NCBI RefSeq assembly: GCF_029544075.1
Contig: NZ_JAJQJH010000002.1
Location: 310,001-374,000, forward strand
Origin: Chromohalobacter canadensis
Lineage (GTDB): Bacteria > Pseudomonadota > Gammaproteobacteria > Pseudomonadales > Halomonadaceae
Direction of reading: 5' to 3'
DNA: 64,000 nucleotides
Part shown: positions 42,317 to 51,559 of the stretch, in pieces
How the letters are laid out: the number at the start of each line of letters is the position of its first letter
Position numbering within the stretch: the stretch's first letter is position 1
Notes under the pieces: generated by a model
What the model saw: the letters and a program-made list of their open reading frames with translations, nothing else
Told to the model about the DNA's origin: nothing
Database searches by the model: none
Program-made: the position numbers and the translations under genes

Positions 42317-42841
42317 TCAGGCGGCATGGGCGTCCAGGCGTAGTCGCGCGATGCGATGGATCTGTGCGATGGCGGTGCGGCGTTCCTCGTCGGGCGTATG
42401 CGCGAGACGGGCCTCGAAGGCATCGAGAATCTCGCGACGGTGGTAGCCCTTGACCGCCATCACGAAGGGAAAGCCGAAGCGTGCCTTGTAAGCAGCATTC
42501 AAACGCTCGAAGCGGGCCAGCTCGTCCGGGGTACACTGATCGAGCCCGGCACCGGCCTGTTCCTGGCTTGAGGCCTGGGTGAGCCCGCCATCCAGCGCGA
42601 CCTTGCCGGCCAGGTCGGGGTGCGCGCGGATGACCGTGAGCTGGCGCTCGGCGGGGGCGGCGTCGAGCACGGCGGCCATCGCCTCGGCGAGACCCGCGGG
42701 GCTGTCATGGTGGGTATCGATGCCGGCGTCCCATACCGCTTCGGCGATCCACGGAGAGTGTTCGTAGATGTCGCCATACGCGGCCACGAAGGCCTCGCGG
42801 TCGAGTTGCGTGGGGCGCGGCGAGAGCAGGGCATGGCGCAT
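42317..42841 (-). CDS. uraD: OHCU decarboxylase
   Basis: This 174-residue enzyme converts 2-oxo-4-hydroxy-4-carboxy-5-ureidoimidazoline to S-allantoin, the third step from urate. The family motif RAHPDLAGKVAL near residues 72-83 with catalytic His, and FGFPFVMAVKGYHRREIL near residues 122-139, are conserved. AGGAGACGCGC precedes the ATG. It is divergent from uraH across 122 bp carrying a TTGTATACAA palindrome. Confidence 0.95.
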   Translation of the reverse strand: MRHALLSPRPTQLDREAFVAAYGDIYEHSPWIAEAVWDAGIDTHHDSPAGLAEAMAAVLDAAPAERQLTVIRAHPDLAGKVALDGGLTQASSQEQAGAGLDQCTPDELARFERLNAAYKARFGFPFVMAVKGYHRREILDAFEARLAHTPDEERRTAIAQIHRIARLRLDAHAA

Positions 42842-42874
42842 GCGCGTCTCCTGATGCTATGTTGTTCGGGATTG

Positions 42875-42884
42875 TTGTATACAA
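42875..42884. promoter_or_regulatory. GntR-type palindrome between uraD and uraH
   Basis: TTGTATACAA is a perfect palindrome in the shared promoter region. Related sites precede the racemase (48951-48981) and puuE (58845-58853). Confidence 0.65.
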
Positions 42885-42963
42885 AATCAGGGTAAGCGGT
42901 GGCGCCACGGGCGTCCATCCCGGGCCGCCGCTCGATGCCCGCCGACGATCGCAAGGAGTGACC

Positions 42964-43320
42964 ATGGGCTATCTCACCACGCACGTTCTGGACACCGCTC
43001 GGGGCTGTCCCGCACGCGGCATGCGCCTGTCGCTGTATCGGCTCGATGGCGACACCCGTCAGGCGCTGGGCGAGTTCGTGACCAACGAGGATGGCCGTTG
43101 CGATGGACCGCTGCTGGAGGGCGAAGCCTTCCGGGTGGGCGAGTACGAGCTGCTGTTCGAGGCCGGCGAGTATCTCGACCGCCAAGACGAGGTTTCGCCG
43201 ACGGGGCCGCGCTTTCTGGCGCGGATTCCGCTGCGCTTCGGCATCGACGATGCGGGCGCCCACTATCATGTCCCGCTGTTGCTATCCCCCTTCGGTTATT
43301 CCACCTACCGCGGTAGCTGA
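42964..43320 (+). CDS. uraH: 5-hydroxyisourate hydrolase
   Basis: This 118-residue transthyretin-like enzyme hydrolyses 5-hydroxyisourate to OHCU, just before UraD. Signature elements are the N-terminal LTTHVLDTARGCPARGM (His near residue 7), Arg in the strand region and the C-terminal YRGS tetrapeptide. AAGGAG lies 7 bases before the ATG. GntR follows 50 bp downstream. No urate oxidase gene is seen in the window. Confidence 0.97.
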   Translation: MGYLTTHVLDTARGCPARGMRLSLYRLDGDTRQALGEFVTNEDGRCDGPLLEGEAFRVGEYELLFEAGEYLDRQDEVSPTGPRFLARIPLRFGIDDAGAHYHVPLLLSPFGYSTYRGS

Positions 43321-43370
43321 TGTCGGGCGGGCAATGCGATGATCAGCGCAAACGCATTCGGGAGCCGTGA

Positions 43371-44114
43371 ATGAGCGAGTCACGTCAGGCGCATGCCGCC
43401 AAGAAAACGCGTCGCAACGAGGGCAAGGCCGGCGACGGTGCGCAGCGTCATGACGCCATCTATCGTGCGATCAGCGACGCCATCATCGAACACCGCCTGC
43501 AGCCCGGTGCGCGTCTGCGCGAGGATGCCCTGTCGGACGTCTTCGGTGTCAGCCGCACCGGCATCCGCAAGATCCTGCAACGCCTGGCCCTGGAGCATCT
43601 CGTCACCCTGACGCCACGGCGTGGTGCGAGCGTCTCCCGGCCCACCGCCGAAGAGGCGCGCGATGTCTTCGCCGCCCGTCAGTTGGTGGAGTGCGAACTG
43701 ATGGTGCAGATCGCTTCGCGCGTTACCGAGAACGATCTCAAGTCGCTGCGCGACTGCGCCAACCGCGAGCGCCAGGCGCTCAAGGCGGGCAAACAGAGCG
43801 AAGCGATCAAGCTCTCGGCAGCCTTCCACAATCAACTGGCCGCGCTGGCGGGCAATGCCACGCTCAGCGAGTTCATAGGTCGCCTGTGTTCGCGCTCGTC
43901 GTTGATCCTCGCCGTTTACGGCAACACCGGCCACCTTGGTTGCGAGTCGCACGACCATGACGAACTGATTCGTCACCTCGAAAACGGCAACGCCGAGCGT
44001 GCCCGCGCCTTCATGCAGCGCCACCTCAAGGCCATCGAGGCCTCGCTTTCCATCGCCGAGGCGCCCGAAGAAACCCCGGACTTGTACGCTATCTTTGATG
44101 GCGCCCCGTCGTGA
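43371..44114 (+). CDS. GntR family regulator (FadR/FCD subgroup)
   Basis: This 247-residue regulator has an N-terminal winged helix (LREDALSDVFGVSRTGIRKI, about 44-63, after RLQPGAR) and an FCD effector domain (FAARQLVECELMVQIASRVT near residues 102-121, HNQLAALAGN near 153). It lies downstream of uraH in the same direction. TTGTATACAA-type sites at the ureide genes are of the kind bound by this subgroup, so it is the best candidate for local control. An intermediate such as allantoin may be its ligand. Confidence 0.9.
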   Translation: MSESRQAHAAKKTRRNEGKAGDGAQRHDAIYRAISDAIIEHRLQPGARLREDALSDVFGVSRTGIRKILQRLALEHLVTLTPRRGASVSRPTAEEARDVFAARQLVECELMVQIASRVTENDLKSLRDCANRERQALKAGKQSEAIKLSAAFHNQLAALAGNATLSEFIGRLCSRSSLILAVYGNTGHLGCESHDHDELIRHLENGNAERARAFMQRHLKAIEASLSIAEAPEETPDLYAIFDGAPS

Positions 44115-44168
44115 CGGTGTGTGCCTCGCGGTGGTTAATCTTTCAGCGCCCATTGTGGCTGGACACCT

Positions 44169-44576
44169 TTACGGTGCGGAAAGCTGTGTCTCGGCGAAGT
44201 CGAGCAGGTTCCGATAGTCACGCTGACGGATGATGTGCTCGACGATTCCCGCATCCAGGTTCAAATAGTCGTGCACCAGCGCGTTACGCAGACCGATCAC
44301 CTTGTTCCAGGGCGTACCGCTGTCGTCATGCCCCAGGCTATGTAGCTTGGCGAAGACCTGTCGAGCATCGCTAGGCACCACGACGCTCAATGACTTCAAG
44401 CGTTGCTTGGCGATGCCGATGCAGGCCTCGGTAAGCAACTGGAGGTTGCGCTCCGCCGCTCGGTAGAGCAGTGCGTTCCAGCCTTCGGGCGTCGTGGCGG
44501 CCTGATGCAACTGCTCTAGTTCCTCGGCGAGGGTGGCGAGATGCTCGCGCATGGCGTCGATGTATTCGGTTTCCAC
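44169..44576 (-). CDS. hepT: HepT-like ribonuclease toxin (DUF86)
   Basis: About 135 residues from GTG 44576, or 148 from an ATG at 44615 that would overlap the antitoxin by 8 bp. The HEPN active-site motif RNALVHDY (R97, H102, Y104 counted from the GTG) is intact. HepT is the toxin of type VII systems and is neutralised by AMPylation or an analogous tag added by MntA. It lies directly behind mntA, the standard order. The GTG is favoured by AGGTAAGC upstream. Confidence 0.85.
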   Translation of the reverse strand: METEYIDAMREHLATLAEELEQLHQAATTPEGWNALLYRAAERNLQLLTEACIGIAKQRLKSLSVVVPSDARQVFAKLHSLGHDDSGTPWNKVIGLRNALVHDYLNLDAGIVEHIIRQRDYRNLLDFAETQLSAP

Positions 44577-44607
44577 GTGATGCTTACCTGTCGGTTCAAG
44601 CCGCAAT

Positions 44608-45009
44608 TCAAGCATAGTGCTGCTGATGATACTGATGATCGATCTCCCACATCGAAGTGATGCGGTTTTCCTCGCAAATCAGACGCAAGCGGTCGTTGGC
44701 TTGTAAGACCTGGCCAGTGCGGATCACGGCGTGGGCGAGGGGCAGCGGTGCCAGGTTGATATCGACGATGGAGAGCTGATCATTCGTCAGAGCCAGTGCA
44801 TCTTGCCAGTCTTGTGCCAATAGCTCGGGACGCAGACGCCGCTCCAGGGCGTCTTCCTCGAAGTTGCGAAAGGCCACGGCAAGATCGTAATCGCTTTCCG
44901 CCGTCGCCGTGCCCTTGGCGCGTGAGCCATAAAGCCACAGCACGGCGATTGCATCGTCACGGGCTGCTAGCTCGGCGAGGCGTGGCAGAATGGCTGTCTG
45001 GTCGGGCAT
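44608..45009 (-). CDS. mntA: MntA-type nucleotidyltransferase antitoxin
   Basis: This 133-residue minimal nucleotidyltransferase has the GSx10DxD catalytic motif complete (G28-S29, then D40 and D42 in ESDYDLAV), with a third acidic position plausible in SIVDINLAPL near residue 84. MntA modifies the tyrosine of HepT and so blocks its RNase. GAGAG precedes the ATG. The pair sits between the GntR regulator and an NCS1 permease, a likely later insertion in the ureide cluster. Confidence 0.88.
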   Translation of the reverse strand: MPDQTAILPRLAELAARDDAIAVLWLYGSRAKGTATAESDYDLAVAFRNFEEDALERRLRPELLAQDWQDALALTNDQLSIVDINLAPLPLAHAVIRTGQVLQANDRLRLICEENRITSMWEIDHQYHQQHYA

Positions 45010-45106
45010 TTCAGCTCTCTTGTAAAGCGGCGATGGATGCTAGCGACAGTGTAGCACTGGCGGTGGTTTGCCGAGGGGCTGGCGCCGTCGCGCCAGCAAT
45101 GTGTGC

Positions 45107-46561
45107 TCAGTGCGCTACCTCGGCAGGCGTCGAGACTTGCCCGCGCATCAAGGCGTAGTAGCACGCACCTCCAAGCCCGGCACCGAGTAGCCACGCGAAG
45201 CCTTCCAGCGCGGCGAGCGCTGGCACCCACACCGAGGCCAGCGAGAACAGTGCGCCAATGGCGAAAGCCGCCAGTCCGCGGCGGTTCCAGCCATTCTGAT
45301 AGTAATAGGCACTGCCCGGTGCAGTGGAGAATAGCGCCTGAACGTCCAACTGGCCTCGGCGGATGACGTAGTAGTCGATCACGATGATGCCGTAGAACGG
45401 GGCGATGACGGCGCCGATGGCGTTGACGAAGCCGGGAATGCCGATCCGGCTGATCACGCTGACCCACAAGGCCCCGATGAAGAAGGCGATGATCGCAGTG
45501 ATCAGCCCGCCGAGCCGGAAGCTGATGCGGCGCGGAAACAGGTTGGACAAGTCATAGGCGGGGGGAATGAAGTTGGCGACTAGGTTGATGCCCACAGTGG
45601 CAGCGAAGAAGGTCAGCGCGGCGACGATCGTCAGCGGCAGACTATCGACGCGATCGACGATGTCCGAGGGGTTGGTCAGTGCCTCGCCGAACAAGGCCAG
45701 CGTGCCGGCGGTGATGATCAGGGCGATGAACGAGAACACCGCGACGTTGAGCGGCAGCCCGAGCCAGTTGCCGAGCCGCATGGCGCGATCGCTTTTCACG
45801 AAGCGCGCGAAGTCGCCGAAGTTGATCACCACGGCGGCGAAGTACGCGATCATGGTGCCGAGAACGGTGAAAAAGGCGCCGACGGCACTGCCGGCGGCGT
45901 CGCTGTTGCCGCTAAAGATGTTGTCGATGGCTGGCAGCAGCGAGGCACCGGCTTGCCACCAGACCACACCCATCAACACGATCATCACCGCGTAGACCAG
46001 CGGCCCGGCCCAGTTGAGGAAGCGCTTGATGCGCTCGATGCCCGCCCAGAACATCGCCAACTGAAAGACCCACACCACTACGAAGGCCAGCCAGGCCACA
46101 CTCGACAGCCCCAGGGACTGGCCGCCCTCCGGCACGCCCAGCGCGGTTAGCAAGAGCGTGACGGCCGTGGAGGCGAAGTAGGTTTGCACGCCGTACCAGA
46201 AGATGCCGATCACCGCGCGCAGCATCGCCGGTAGGTTGGCGCCGTGCACGCCGAGGCTAGCGCGCACCACCACCGGAAACGGAATGCCGTATTTGACGCT
46301 GGGGCGCCCGGTCAGATTGACCAGTACCATGACCACCAGGCCGGCGAGAATGATGGCGGCCATGACCGCCCAGCCGTTGAGGCCGTAGCTCAGAAACAAT
46401 GACGCGGCCAGGGTGTAGCCGAACAGGCTTTGGATATCGTTGGCCCAGACATTGAAGATCTCGAAGGCGCCCCAGCGGCGTTCGCCATGGGGCAGTGGCG
46501 CCAGGTCGGCGTTGTAGAGACTTGCATCGGGCGCCGTGAGGCGCAGGTCGTTATCGTTCAT
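45107..46561 (-). CDS. NCS1 family nucleobase/ureide permease
   Basis: This 484-residue transporter has 12 membrane segments and NCS1 signatures FEIFNVWANDIQSLFGYTLA near residues 33-52 and PFPVVVRASLGVHGANLPAM near residues 94-113. NCS1 proteins bring in uracil, cytosine, hydantoins or allantoin by sodium or proton symport. Given uraH/uraD/puuE, allantoin or a related ureide is the likely substrate. It follows a second NCS1 gene on the same strand. Only a weak ribosome site is visible. Confidence 0.9.
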   Translation of the reverse strand: MNDNDLRLTAPDASLYNADLAPLPHGERRWGAFEIFNVWANDIQSLFGYTLAASLFLSYGLNGWAVMAAIILAGLVVMVLVNLTGRPSVKYGIPFPVVVRASLGVHGANLPAMLRAVIGIFWYGVQTYFASTAVTLLLTALGVPEGGQSLGLSSVAWLAFVVVWVFQLAMFWAGIERIKRFLNWAGPLVYAVMIVLMGVVWWQAGASLLPAIDNIFSGNSDAAGSAVGAFFTVLGTMIAYFAAVVINFGDFARFVKSDRAMRLGNWLGLPLNVAVFSFIALIITAGTLALFGEALTNPSDIVDRVDSLPLTIVAALTFFAATVGINLVANFIPPAYDLSNLFPRRISFRLGGLITAIIAFFIGALWVSVISRIGIPGFVNAIGAVIAPFYGIIVIDYYVIRRGQLDVQALFSTAPGSAYYYQNGWNRRGLAAFAIGALFSLASVWVPALAALEGFAWLLGAGLGGACYYALMRGQVSTPAEVAH

Positions 46562-46609
46562 GGAAGCGCTCTATATCGGTATGCAACGTCGTGGAGGACA
46601 GCTTTATCG

Positions 46610-47958
46610 TTATTGGTTGAAACGCCGGCAGGCCGGCCAGTAGCGCATCAGCAAGTAATAGGTGAGGCCGGCCGGCAGCAGGCTCGCGTACCACGAAACC
46701 GCCGAGACGTTGAGCGCCACCAGGGCGCCGATCAGCGTGGCGATGCAGGCGGGTAATTGATGCCGCGATAAGGGCCATGCGCGTCATAGAGCTTGTCGAG
46801 ATCCAGCGTGCGCCGGCGAATGAGGTAATAATCCACCGCCATGATCGCGAAGATCGGTCCCAGAAACGCCGAATAGGTTTGCACGAACAGCTGCAGTCCG
46901 GCCGCGGAATCGTCCTTGACCAGTTCCCAGGGAAAGGTCGCGAAGGCCAGCAGCCCCACGATCACGGTGGCGCTGCGGAACTTGAGCTTGAAGACGTCCA
47001 TCAGCACGTAGGTCGGCGGCACCACATTGTTGAGCACGTTGGTGGTGACCTGGGCGAAGGCGATGAACAGCAGGGTGGTGATCAGAAGCGGTGGATTGTC
47101 GACGGCGTTGGCGAAGACATCGATGGGATCGGCGACGCCGGTGGCCCCGGAGACCATCAGCCCGATCAAGCCCATGAACAGCGTGCAGGGCAAAATCGAC
47201 ATGGCGTAGAGCGTGCTCAGCAGCCCCGGCCCGCTGCCGTGCTTGAGCTCGCGGGAGTAGTCGCTGGCATTGAGGATCATGGTGCTGTAGATGCCCAGGA
47301 ACAGCATCGTCGCGCCCCAGAAGGGTAGCCCCCAGGTGCCGTCGATGTCGATCAGTTGTTCGCCGATTACATCGCCGTACTTGTCGAGCACGCTGAAGAA
47401 CATGTAGACCAGCGAGGCCAGGATGAAGCCACTGCCGATGTTTTCCAGCCACTTGATGCCCTGAAAGCCGAACACCGACAGGGCGATCTGCAAGAGCTGG
47501 AAGGCGATGAAATAGAACACCAGATTGTCGAAGCCCAGCAGGGTCGACGAGACGGCGTTCAGGGCGCCGGCGCCGATCCAGCTCTGAAATCCGTACCAGA
47601 CGATGGCCGGCACCGCGCGGATGAGCCCCGGCAAGCGTGTGCCGGTAAAGCCGAAGGCGCTGCGTGCCTGGACCATGAAGGGAATGCCGTACTTGTAACC
47701 GGCGGCGCCATTGATCGTCAGCGCAACGCCGATCACCACACAGCCGATGGCGATGGCCAGCGAGGCCTGTAATAGGTTGAGCGTACCGACGATACTCGAG
47801 CCCATGGCGAAGGTGCCGATCGACACGCAGCCACCGAACCAGGCCAGTAGATAGGAGAGGCGTCCCATGATGCGGGTACGCTGTGGGTCCAGGGACTCTT
47901 GTCCCGGTGCCTTGCCGGCAGGGCGCGGCCCTTCCGACGTGGCGGAGTCGCTTGTCAT
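46610..47958 (-). pseudogene. second NCS1 permease gene, frameshifted near its 3' end
   Basis: The intact frame (47958 to 46732) encodes 408 residues of an NCS1 transporter, with SFGFTGTRLPGL-like and GATMLFLGIYSTMILNASDY segments, and ends RGINYPPASPR. Shifting frame at about 46740-46750 continues CIATLIGALVALNVSAVSWY and LLPAGLTYYLLMRYW to a stop at 46610. This is the expected last membrane helices of the family. So a small indel removes about 50 C-terminal residues. The first eleven helices are intact and the protein may still function; a sequencing error is also possible. GAGGAAA precedes the ATG. Confidence 0.75.
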
Positions 47959-48180
47959 GACGCTTTCCTCGGGCGGGACCGTGCCCCGCGATTTGTTGTT
48001 GTGCGCCCCGCTGTGGGACGTCCGAGTGGCGTAGCGTGCTGCTGTTTGGCTATCTGTCAGGCGTCTTGGTGTTGTGATTATCGGTAAGAGGACGCCGGCG
48101 ATGATTTAGGCTGCTTCAGGCTTGAGCGTTAGCGAGTATGGGTCGTGGCGCGAAAACGTGGCTCCCCCCGTTTGCGGGCA

Positions 48181-48912
48181 TTAGCGTGATAAATGGGCGA
48201 AATGGCCGGTGAAGGACTTGGGACGCGGAAAGGCGAGGTCGCCATGCTTGCTGGTGCCGAGCCCGAGGCCGACCAGCGCCTCGGCCAATTTCACGGCGGC
48301 GGTAACCCCCTCGACGATGGGGATGCCCACCGCTTCTTCGATGGTGGCGCGCAGATCGGCCATGCCGCCGCAGCCGAGCACGATGGCGCCGATGCCGTCC
48401 TCGTCCCGGGCGCGCCGGCAGGTCTCGATCACCCGCGTGAGGGCGGCGTCGCCATCGTCCTCCAGGTCGAGCACGGGGATTTCCGCGGCACGGATACGAC
48501 GGCAATGATGCGCGAAGCCATAGGCCTGCAGCAGGTGCTCGGCGATGATGCCGGTGCGGCTCAGCGTCGTGACGATGGAAAAGCGCGTGCTGATCAGGCT
48601 GGCCACGTGAAAGCCGGCCTCGGCGATGCCCAGCACAGGCGCGCGGGTCAGCTCCCGGGCCGCCATCAGCCCAGGGTCGCCGAAGCAGGCGATGATGTAG
48701 GCGTCGCTGCCGTCGCGCTCGCCCTTGGCGATTTCCTCGGTCACGCCCACGGCGCTGATCGCCTCGTCGAAGTGACCCTCGATGGACACCGGGCCGCTTT
48801 CCGGTTGCGTGGCCACGATCCGGGTGCCCGGGGCCGCTATGCGGCTGGCGGACTCGCCGATGCGTGTCGTCATGCCGGTGCTGGTGTTGGGGTTGATGAG
48901 GTGCAAGCGCAT
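48181..48912 (-). CDS. hydantoin/allantoin racemase-like protein
   Basis: This 243-residue Asp/Glu/hydantoin racemase-superfamily enzyme has its two catalytic cysteines visible, in AYIIACFGDPGL near residue 76 and in IVLGCGGMADL near residue 183. The N-terminal LHLINPNTSTGMTTRI is characteristic. In ureide clusters such enzymes interconvert allantoin or hydantoin enantiomers. ATG 48912 is used because the frame from 48945 lacks a ribosome site. Two TTGTATACAA-like sites lie 40-70 bp upstream, tying it to the uraD/uraH/puuE regulon. Confidence 0.88.
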   Translation of the reverse strand: MRLHLINPNTSTGMTTRIGESASRIAAPGTRIVATQPESGPVSIEGHFDEAISAVGVTEEIAKGERDGSDAYIIACFGDPGLMAARELTRAPVLGIAEAGFHVASLISTRFSIVTTLSRTGIIAEHLLQAYGFAHHCRRIRAAEIPVLDLEDDGDAALTRVIETCRRARDEDGIGAIVLGCGGMADLRATIEEAVGIPIVEGVTAAVKLAEALVGLGLGTSKHGDLAFPRPKSFTGHFAHLSR

Positions 48913-48948
48913 GGGGCATTCCTTGGGTGCGCGGCAGGGCCGCACATG

Positions 48949-48981
48949 TTTTGTCTACAAAATTTCTAGTATTGAATACAA
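48949..48981 (-). promoter_or_regulatory. two GntR-type sites before the racemase gene
   Basis: TTTTGTCTACAAAATT (48949-48964) and TTGAATACAA (48972-48981) each differ by one or two bases from TTGTATACAA. Confidence 0.55.
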
Positions 48982-49083
48982 AATAAGTCAATGCCGGATC
49001 ACACTTGTATCGTCGGCTGCTGCTCCGGACATGCCTTGAACCGCCGCAGCGCACAGGGTGTCGTTTTCGTTGGCAAGGGGGCA

Positions 49084-49167
49084 GTGAGGGGTCGATTTTT
49101 GTATACATCAACGCACGCTAAGGTAATCTGAGCGCCACAATAATAAACCGGGAATCTTCATGGGCAT
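49084..49167 (+). repeat. copy of the puuE leader, detached from puuE
   Basis: About 85 bp nearly identical (around 8 differences) to 58829-58913, including GTATACA, AACGCACGCTAAG, CACAATAATAAACCGGGA and the ATGGGCAT start. The downstream frame is a 32-codon ORF (49160-49258) starting MGMDLSYEHCSALIV and ending in RSYEIVEA, unrelated to PuuE; it may be the tail of a lost gene. Confidence 0.8.
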
Positions 49168-49271
49168 GGATTTGAGCTATGAACACTGCAGTGCGTTGAT
49201 TGTGCTCGCCCAGGGCGGCGCCGAGATGCCCCGCTCCTACGAGATCGTCGAGGCCTAACGAACCTCCAGGT

Positions 49272-51089
49272 TCAATCCGCCTGACGCGAACGGGCCGGCT
49301 GATGCTGCCGGTGCGCATTACTGAAGTTGTGCGCGCTATTGACCAAACCCACATGTGAGAACGCCTGGGGGAAATTACCCAGCAGGCAGCGTTGGATGGG
49401 GTGGTACTCCTCGGCTAGCAGCCCTAGGTCGTTGCGCACATCCAGCAACTTGTCGAACAATGCCCGCGCCTCGTCGCGCCTTTCCTGCAGCAGCAATACA
49501 TCGACCAGCCAGAAGCAGCAGACCAAGAAGGCTCCCTCGTCTTCCGCCAGGTCGTGACGCTGGGTATCGGTGGCGAAGCGATAGACGAAGCCTTCACGTG
49601 TCAGTTCGTGCTGGATCGCCTCGACCGTGGCCTCGATGCGCGGATCGGTGGCGGACAAAAATCCCACCAGAGGCAGCAGCAACAGCGAGGCATCGAGCTC
49701 ATCACTGTCGTAATGCTGGACGAAACTATTGCGGGCACGATTGAAGCCATGCGTGCACACGTCCTCGTGGATATGCTGGCGTAAGCGCTTCCAAGCCTCG
49801 ATATCGCCCTCGAGCCCGAAGTTCTCGACGCCCTTGATGGCTCGATCAACCGCTACCCAGGCCATCACCTTGGAGTGGGTATAGTGCTGTTGAGGGCCGC
49901 GTAGCTCCCAAAGCCCCGCCCCGGGCTGCTGCCAGTGCGCCTCGACATACTTGACCAACCGGTACTGAACACGCCAGAGATCCGCATCGGGCTCGATATC
50001 CTGCATGCGGCTGGCGTGCAGGCCGTCCATGACTTCGCCATGGATGTCGAGCTGGACCTGACGATAGGCGCCGTTACCGATCCGCACCGGACGACTGCCA
50101 TTGAAGCCGGAGAGCCAGTCGAGCCTGTGCTCGTCGATGCGACGCTCGCCGGCGATGCCGTAGATGGGCTGCAGCTTGCCGGGCTCGCCAGCGGCCACCC
50201 GCAGCAACCATTGGCGCCATGCGTGGGCTTCCTCCCGATAACCGGAGGCCAGCAGCGCGTATAGCGTGAAGGTGGCATCGCGCAGCCAGGTATAGCGATA
50301 GTCCCAGTTGAGTTCTCCGCCGAGACTTTCTGGCAGTGAACAGCTTGCGGCGCCGACCATGCCGCCGGCCTGCTCATCGGTGAGCGCCTTGAGGGTGATC
50401 AGCGAGCGCACCACCGGCTCGCGGAAGGCCTCGTCTATCTCGCAGCGGCCACTCCAGTCGGACCACCAACGCTCGACCTCATCGAGCGCTTGCAGTGTAT
50501 CGTGCGGTTCGGGAGCCTTCTGATGCGAAGCATGCCAGGTCAGCGTGAAGGGCACGCGCTCACCGGCTGCAACCTCGAACGTGGAACGTAGCGTGTCGTC
50601 ATCGCAACGTATTCGGGCCGGTGACCATAGCCGCAGTGCATCCGGGCCGGCAATGGCCGAGACGCCATGACGATCCTCTCTCAGCAACGGAGTGACATCG
50701 CCATAACCGAATCGAAACAGGGCGTTGCACTCCATTGTCACACGGCCCTCGCGCCCTTCAATCACCCGCATTAGGTCGACTCGCGCGTCATCATCGCGGC
50801 CCAACGGCATGAAGTCGATGACCGCTACGCGCCCCGAGTCGGTTTCGAATAGGGTTTCCAGCACCAGCGTTTCGCCGCGATAACGCCGAGAGCGCGAGAT
50901 CATCTTCTCTTGCGGCGCAATCTGCCAATAACCGTTGCTTCGATCCCCGAGCAGGGCGGCGCAGCAGGCATCGGAATCGAAGCGCGGCATGCACAGCCAC
51001 TCGAGAGTGGCGTCGCGGTCGATCAAGGCCGCGGTACGCATATTGCCGATGAAACCGTAATCTTCGATCCGCTTGGCGGAAGCCTCCAT
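49272..51089 (-). CDS. glycoside hydrolase family 15 protein
   Basis: This 605-residue enzyme has an N-terminal beta-sandwich (IEDYGFIGNMRTAALIDRDA, about 8-27) and a GH15 (alpha/alpha)6 barrel. Conserved parts are GGELNWDYRYTWLRDATFTL near residues 257-276, AEEYHPIQRCLLGNFPQAFSH near residues 559-579, and an acidic general-acid region between. GH15 members of this type are glucoamylase- or trehalase-like; trehalose is a plausible substrate in an osmoadapting bacterium, but that is inference. It is divergent from the TPP-enzyme operon. Confidence 0.9.
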   Translation of the reverse strand: MEASAKRIEDYGFIGNMRTAALIDRDATLEWLCMPRFDSDACCAALLGDRSNGYWQIAPQEKMISRSRRYRGETLVLETLFETDSGRVAVIDFMPLGRDDDARVDLMRVIEGREGRVTMECNALFRFGYGDVTPLLREDRHGVSAIAGPDALRLWSPARIRCDDDTLRSTFEVAAGERVPFTLTWHASHQKAPEPHDTLQALDEVERWWSDWSGRCEIDEAFREPVVRSLITLKALTDEQAGGMVGAASCSLPESLGGELNWDYRYTWLRDATFTLYALLASGYREEAHAWRQWLLRVAAGEPGKLQPIYGIAGERRIDEHRLDWLSGFNGSRPVRIGNGAYRQVQLDIHGEVMDGLHASRMQDIEPDADLWRVQYRLVKYVEAHWQQPGAGLWELRGPQQHYTHSKVMAWVAVDRAIKGVENFGLEGDIEAWKRLRQHIHEDVCTHGFNRARNSFVQHYDSDELDASLLLLPLVGFLSATDPRIEATVEAIQHELTREGFVYRFATDTQRHDLAEDEGAFLVCCFWLVDVLLLQERRDEARALFDKLLDVRNDLGLLAEEYHPIQRCLLGNFPQAFSHVGLVNSAHNFSNAHRQHQPARSRQAD

Positions 51090-51559
51090 GCCGAAAACTC
51101 CTTGTAATGGCGGTGAGTGTCGGTTAATCAAAGCCTGGCTTACCAAGATCAGTATGACTTATTGTCCCTATCTCGCCCCTATCGTTACTCATGTTTAACA
51201 AATATTAATCCACCTCAGTCCCTCTATTTTTAAACAATGTTTATGCTTATTTAAAACGCTTTCCTAAACTAGGTGGCATCCACTTTCTCTGCAAAGGTTA
51301 GATTCCACGTTAGCAACAGGCCGGCCTTGATGGTGGGGAGACCTCCTGGGTTTGGACATGAAATCATTCAATTGGCGTCTTATCGAAAGCATTAAAAAGT
51401 CCAGCCGATGCATCTAACCCTGGCTCGGCACGCTTAGGCGATGAATTATTTTCATTCCTGTAAGCCTGAAAACATTTTAATAGCCATCTAGCCTTTCCAG
51501 AGAGTCACGGCAATTACTTGGCTTGTTTAGCGATAGAACTTGCATGGAGGCAATTCGAC
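51090..51559. other. divergent promoter region, AT-rich
   Basis: About 470 bp separate the divergent GH15 gene and the TPP-enzyme gene. The region is clearly AT-richer than its surroundings, especially 51140-51270. I see no gene, no strong hairpin and no operator that recurs elsewhere in the window. Promoters for both directions must lie here. Confidence 0.45.
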
